This document shows, piece by piece, positions 6,993-8,979 of a stretch of 8,979 bases of DNA. Positions within the stretch are counted from its first letter, which is position 1. Every line of letters begins with the position of its first letter. The stretch lies in contig JAHWKS010000152.1 in the NCBI GenBank assembly GCA_019347795.1, positions 1 through 8,979 on the forward strand, given 5' to 3'. The notes under the pieces were generated by a model that saw only the letters and a list, made by a program, of their open reading frames with translations, searched no databases and was not told where the DNA came from. The stretch is from Planctomycetota bacterium. GTDB lineage: Bacteria; Planctomycetota; Planctomycetia; Pirellulales; Pirellulaceae. A program made the translations under genes and the position numbers.

Positions 6993-7993
6993 AACGCCTC
7001 CTCCGTTTCCGGCGGCGGGATGGGCTGCGCAGCGGGGAGGCGGACGACCATGCGATACACGATCTCGCCGGGGAAGTACTCGCCGGCCGAGGCGCCGAAC
7101 ACCGCGTCTTCGCCCGTTTCGAGGAATCGCCGCGGAGTGATGGCCAGCGCGATCTCGACGGCCACCGGCAAGCCGCCCATCAGCTCCGAGTCCCATTCAA
7201 GAAGCCAGCCCACGCCGTCGAAGTAGCGGAACTCCAGGCCGGTCACCTCCGGCGCGATCACATCGCCCGCGGCGTCCAGAAGCGTCACATCGCCGTAGTC
7301 CGCGTCGTAGCGGGCCACCGCCCGGTCGATCTCCCGCCGCACCAGGCCGCCGAGCTCGGCCTCGTCGGAGAAACCGCCTTGCGTCATCGGCGAAGCCGCG
7401 GCCGCGTCGCCCGGCGCCCGCAGGTAGTAGCTGACGGTCTTGATGTCGCTGGGGATCTGCATGGGGGACGCCCCGTCGGCGAGCATCATCACCGCGTCGA
7501 ACTCGTCAGGCCGGGGAAGGCGGCTGACGTCGATCTGCAGCTCGTACTGGTTGCCGTACACGCCGGGGATCACCGCCGGCGCCGCGGTGGAGGCGATGTC
7601 CTGCGACGAGGAGTGCGGCATCTCGTCTTCCGCGGCGGGAAGATCGTCCTCGCCCGACGCGCCGCCTCCGGCGCTTTCGTCGTCGAGGTCGGCGCCGGTG
7701 AGATCATCCTCCGATTGCAGGCTCCCCAGCGTCGCGTCATCCGACGCCAGTTGATCGAGCGAAGAGAAGTCGATTACCTGGTACGCCACCGCGCCGCGCA
7801 GATCATCGGACATCCGCCGCAGGATCGCCCGCGCGAGCTGCGCTTCTTCGGTCTCCGTGCGGCCGACGTTGATGATGCGGAGGTGGATGTCGATCGCCAT
7901 GGCGATGGCCGCGAACACCAACGTCGCCAGCGCCAGCGCCAGGAGCAGCTCCAGGAGCGTGAATCCGGATTCAGCGGTGCGATGCGACCTCAC
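6989..7993 (-). CDS. gspJ: Type II secretion pseudopilin GspJ
   Basis: The protein has 334 residues and starts at a GTG 10 bp after the gspI stop, with AAGG overlapping that stop (TAAGG) as a possible ribosome binding site. ESG|FTLLELLLALALATLVF is a textbook type IV pilin-like signal: cleavage after G10, and Glu at +5 (E15). The hydrophobic helix runs to about residue 34. The globular domain includes LARAILRRMSDDLRGAVAYQV (about 53-73), typical of GspJ/PilW-type proteins, and a C-terminal part with GLEFRYFDGVGWLLEWDS and PVAVEIALAI. Between them (about 77-139) is a Ser/Asp/Glu/Ala-rich low-complexity insert, probably disordered. Enterobacterial GspJ is about 200 residues, so this form is long mainly because of the insert. 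GspJ is expected to form the pseudopilus tip with GspI and GspK. The gene ends in an ATGA overlap with gspK. Confidence 0.9.
   Translation of the reverse strand: MRSHRTAESGFTLLELLLALALATLVFAAIAMAIDIHLRIINVGRTETEEAQLARAILRRMSDDLRGAVAYQVIDFSSLDQLASDDATLGSLQSEDDLTGADLDDESAGGGASGEDDLPAAEDEMPHSSSQDIASTAAPAVIPGVYGNQYELQIDVSRLPRPDEFDAVMMLADGASPMQIPSDIKTVSYYLRAPGDAAAASPMTQGGFSDEAELGGLVRREIDRAVARYDADYGDVTLLDAAGDVIAPEVTGLEFRYFDGVGWLLEWDSELMGGLPVAVEIALAITPRRFLETGEDAVFGASAGEYFPGEIVYRMVVRLPAAQPIPPPETEEAL
6997..7004 (-). promoter_or_regulatory. Shine-Dalgarno site of gspK
   Basis: GGAGGAGG on the minus strand, 4 nt before the ATG at 6992 and inside the end of gspJ. With the ATGA overlap it fixes the gspK start and shows that the long upstream open frame is not translated as part of gspK. 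Confidence 0.8.
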
Positions 7994-8003
7994 CAGATTT
8001 GCC

Positions 8004-8513
8004 TTAAAACGATGAACTTTGCATGCCTGATGAGGCGTCTTCGCCGAGAATCATTTCCTCATCCTGCGCCTGCTCCAGGAGCGGGTCGATCAGCCAGCGG
8101 CTGAGCGTGAACGTCGTCGGCGCCTGGCCGGCGTCGATGACTTGCTCGACCGTCACGTGCGCGACCAGCAAACCGTCCTGATCGATCGGCCCGACGGCGA
8201 CCGAGTAGGTCCAATCGGGATCGAGATCAAACGGCGCCTGATCCATCGGCTCCAGCGGGATGACGCCCGCCGACAGCTCCGACATCTTGCCTTCGCACAA
8301 GATCTGCGCCTTCGTCAGGTCGCGAGCCCCCGCCGCGGCGCGAACGCCCAGCCGCACCAGCTCCCCCATCACCGCCAGCGACAGGCCGAGAATGGCGATC
8401 GCGAGCATCACTTCCAGGAGCGACAGGCCGCGCCGCATAGTAGTAGGCACACTCCGTGTGCCGTTCCCTCGCGACGGCACACGGAGTGTGCCTACTACTT
8501 TAAAAGGCTTCAT
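8004..8513 (-). CDS. gspI: Type II secretion pseudopilin GspI with a repeat-encoded leader
   Basis: The protein has 169 residues from the ATG at 8513-8511, which overlaps the gspH stop (ATGA) and has AGGAGG 4 nt upstream. Prepilin processing is expected at RRG29|LSLLEVMLAIAILG, with Glu34 at +5. Residues 35-52 continue the hydrophobic helix, and the globular part includes LTKAQILCEGKMSEL, a region typical of GspI. The leader is odd: residues 6-25 (VVGTLRVPSRGNGTRSVPTT) are coded by a perfect inverted repeat that fills the space between MKPFK and a second methionine (M26, ATG 8438-8436). Starting at M26 would give a short, ordinary GspI leader (MRRG). The Shine-Dalgarno site and ATGA overlap favour the upstream start, but initiation at M26 is possible. 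GspI is expected to nucleate the pseudopilus tip with GspJ and GspK. Confidence 0.9.
   Translation of the reverse strand: MKPFKVVGTLRVPSRGNGTRSVPTTMRRGLSLLEVMLAIAILGLSLAVMGELVRLGVRAAAGARDLTKAQILCEGKMSELSAGVIPLEPMDQAPFDLDPDWTYSVAVGPIDQDGLLVAHVTVEQVIDAGQAPTTFTLSRWLIDPLLEQAQDEEMILGEDASSGMQSSSF
8439..8499. repeat. Perfect 26-bp inverted repeat with 9-nt loop in the gspI leader
   Basis: Arms 8439-8464 and 8474-8499 are exact reverse complements, 26 of 26, around the loop TCCCTCGCG (8465-8473). Each arm also contains its own hairpin, GGCACAC-TCC-GTGTGCC and its complement, so the element can fold as one long hairpin or two small ones (a cruciform). The outer ends are AGTAGTAGG and CCTACTACT. It is read in frame within gspI and ends one base before the second ATG. 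I recall closely similar GTAGTAGGCACAC-type palindromes, with GTLRVP / GTRSVP translations, as dispersed elements in planctomycete genomes; that recollection was not checked. Only one copy is in this window. Confidence 0.93.
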
Positions 8514-8979
8514 GGCGCCTCCTGATTTGCCAGGCCGTCGATGATCCTCGCGATGCCGGTGAGGCCGCGGAGGCGAAGGGTGACGAAGTCGTCGTACTCG
8601 TTGGTGAGAATCACCTCGGCCGTGGACGTGGTTCCGTCGGGATAGAACATCACCGGCGCCGACCACGTGTTCTCTTCGCCGGCCGAGTTGTTCATCTCCG
8701 CCAGTTGCCCCTCGACCGCCAGCGAGCGGGTCTCGGAGAGCGTAATGCTGGTGAGGAATTCGATCCCCTCGGGCAACTCGTCCAGCAGCGACAGCGAGCC
8801 GGCGGCGGGAGCGGTCGTGTCGATTCCCTCGCCGGCCTCGATCAGCAGATCCTCCGCGTACCACGGCTCGATCCGATACCGGCCCGAGGTCGGCTGGTAC
8901 TGGAAGACGAAGATCTGGCCGGTCTTCATCGAGCGGATGCGGGCCTTGCTCCAGGCGGCCTGCACCAACTCGGCCGACT
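8510..8979 (-). CDS. gspH: Type II secretion pseudopilin GspH-like, 5' end cut by window edge
   Basis: The visible part is about 155 residues of the C-terminal domain. The frame stays open to the right edge, coding SAELVQAAW, so the TTG at 8968 is internal and the true start with the prepilin signal lies outside the window. The fragment SKARIRSMKTGQIFVFQYQP, then GRYRIEPW, has the pattern of the first beta-strands after the N-terminal helix in GspH/FimT-like pseudopilins. The rest is beta-rich and ends in FVTLRLRGLTGIARI, a usual last strand for such domains. The position directly before gspI fits the GspH slot of the standard G-H-I-J-K order. The stop overlaps the gspI start by 4 nt. The family call is moderately strong without the N-terminus. 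Confidence 0.76.
   Translation of the reverse strand, partial: SAELVQAAWSKARIRSMKTGQIFVFQYQPTSGRYRIEPWYAEDLLIEAGEGIDTTAPAAGSLSLLDELPEGIEFLTSITLSETRSLAVEGQLAEMNNSAGEENTWSAPVMFYPDGTTSTAEVILTNEYDDFVTLRLRGLTGIARIIDGLANQEAP
8518..8523 (-). promoter_or_regulatory. Shine-Dalgarno site of gspI
   Basis: AGGAGG on the minus strand, 4 nt before the ATG at 8513. It lies inside the end of gspH. It decides the upstream start of gspI against the second ATG at 8438, which is preceded only by the inverted repeat. Confidence 0.8.

Noticed and set aside
6993..7196. Upstream extension of gspK by 68 residues
   Set aside because: The extension is Arg/Gly-rich, overlaps gspJ out of frame, and precedes a strong Shine-Dalgarno site and the ATGA overlap at 6992.
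6279..7226. 315-codon open frame on the + strand opposite gspK and gspJ
   Set aside because: Antisense shadow of two recognisable pseudopilin genes; it contains the translated heptamer repeat and no domain.
8439..8499. Rho-independent terminator at the inverted repeat
   Set aside because: The hairpin lies inside an open coding frame directly after a start codon and is not followed by a T-run in the direction of transcription.
8514..8864. Upstream extension of gspI by 117 residues
   Set aside because: It overlaps gspH out of frame with Arg/His-rich sequence; the start at 8513 has a ribosome binding site and ATGA overlap.

Overview
The window is GC-rich bacterial DNA that looks like a planctomycete, probably of the Pirellulales/Lacipirellulaceae type. 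This rests on three things. The first gene starts with the short arginine-rich stretch and FGVWLG membrane segment common in planctomycete leucine-rich-repeat proteins. It is followed by a secreted formylglycine sulfatase, a family strongly expanded in that phylum. The third sign is the presence of short dispersed repeats that I associate with planctomycete genomes. The taxonomic call is an inference from sequence style; no database was searched.

Left part (1-2429, + strand): a membrane-anchored leucine-rich-repeat protein cut by the window edge, then 21 bp later a complete secreted sulfatase.

Right part (2449-8979, - strand): a tightly packed run of type II secretion (T2SS) genes, converging on the sulfatase with only 19 bp between the two stop codons. 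In transcription order (right to left) these are gspH (cut by the right edge), gspI, gspJ, gspK, a gspL-like PilM-PilN fusion, and a final gene with a GspM/PilO-like front, an Ig-like domain and a GspC/PilP-like tail. H, I, J and K would form the pseudopilus tip. The L-like and M-like proteins would form the inner-membrane platform, and the tail of the last gene may reach the outer-membrane secretin. gspD, gspE, gspF and gspG are not in the window and presumably lie further right, where the operon promoter should also be.

The most unusual feature is at the gene junctions inside this operon. Three of the five visible junctions carry a different repeat placed at or right next to a start codon: a perfect 26-bp inverted repeat inside the gspI leader, a five-unit heptamer array coding the gspK leader, and a second five-unit heptamer array (G-rich, G-quadruplex-capable) between gspK and gspL. 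The H/I and J/K junctions keep an ATGA stop/start overlap and a strong Shine-Dalgarno site, so the repeats seem to have been added to an already compact operon while keeping reading frames open.

No stretch longer than 300 bp lacks a gene; the largest intergenic gap is 79 bp (5150-5228). No RNA genes, CRISPR arrays or transposase genes were seen.
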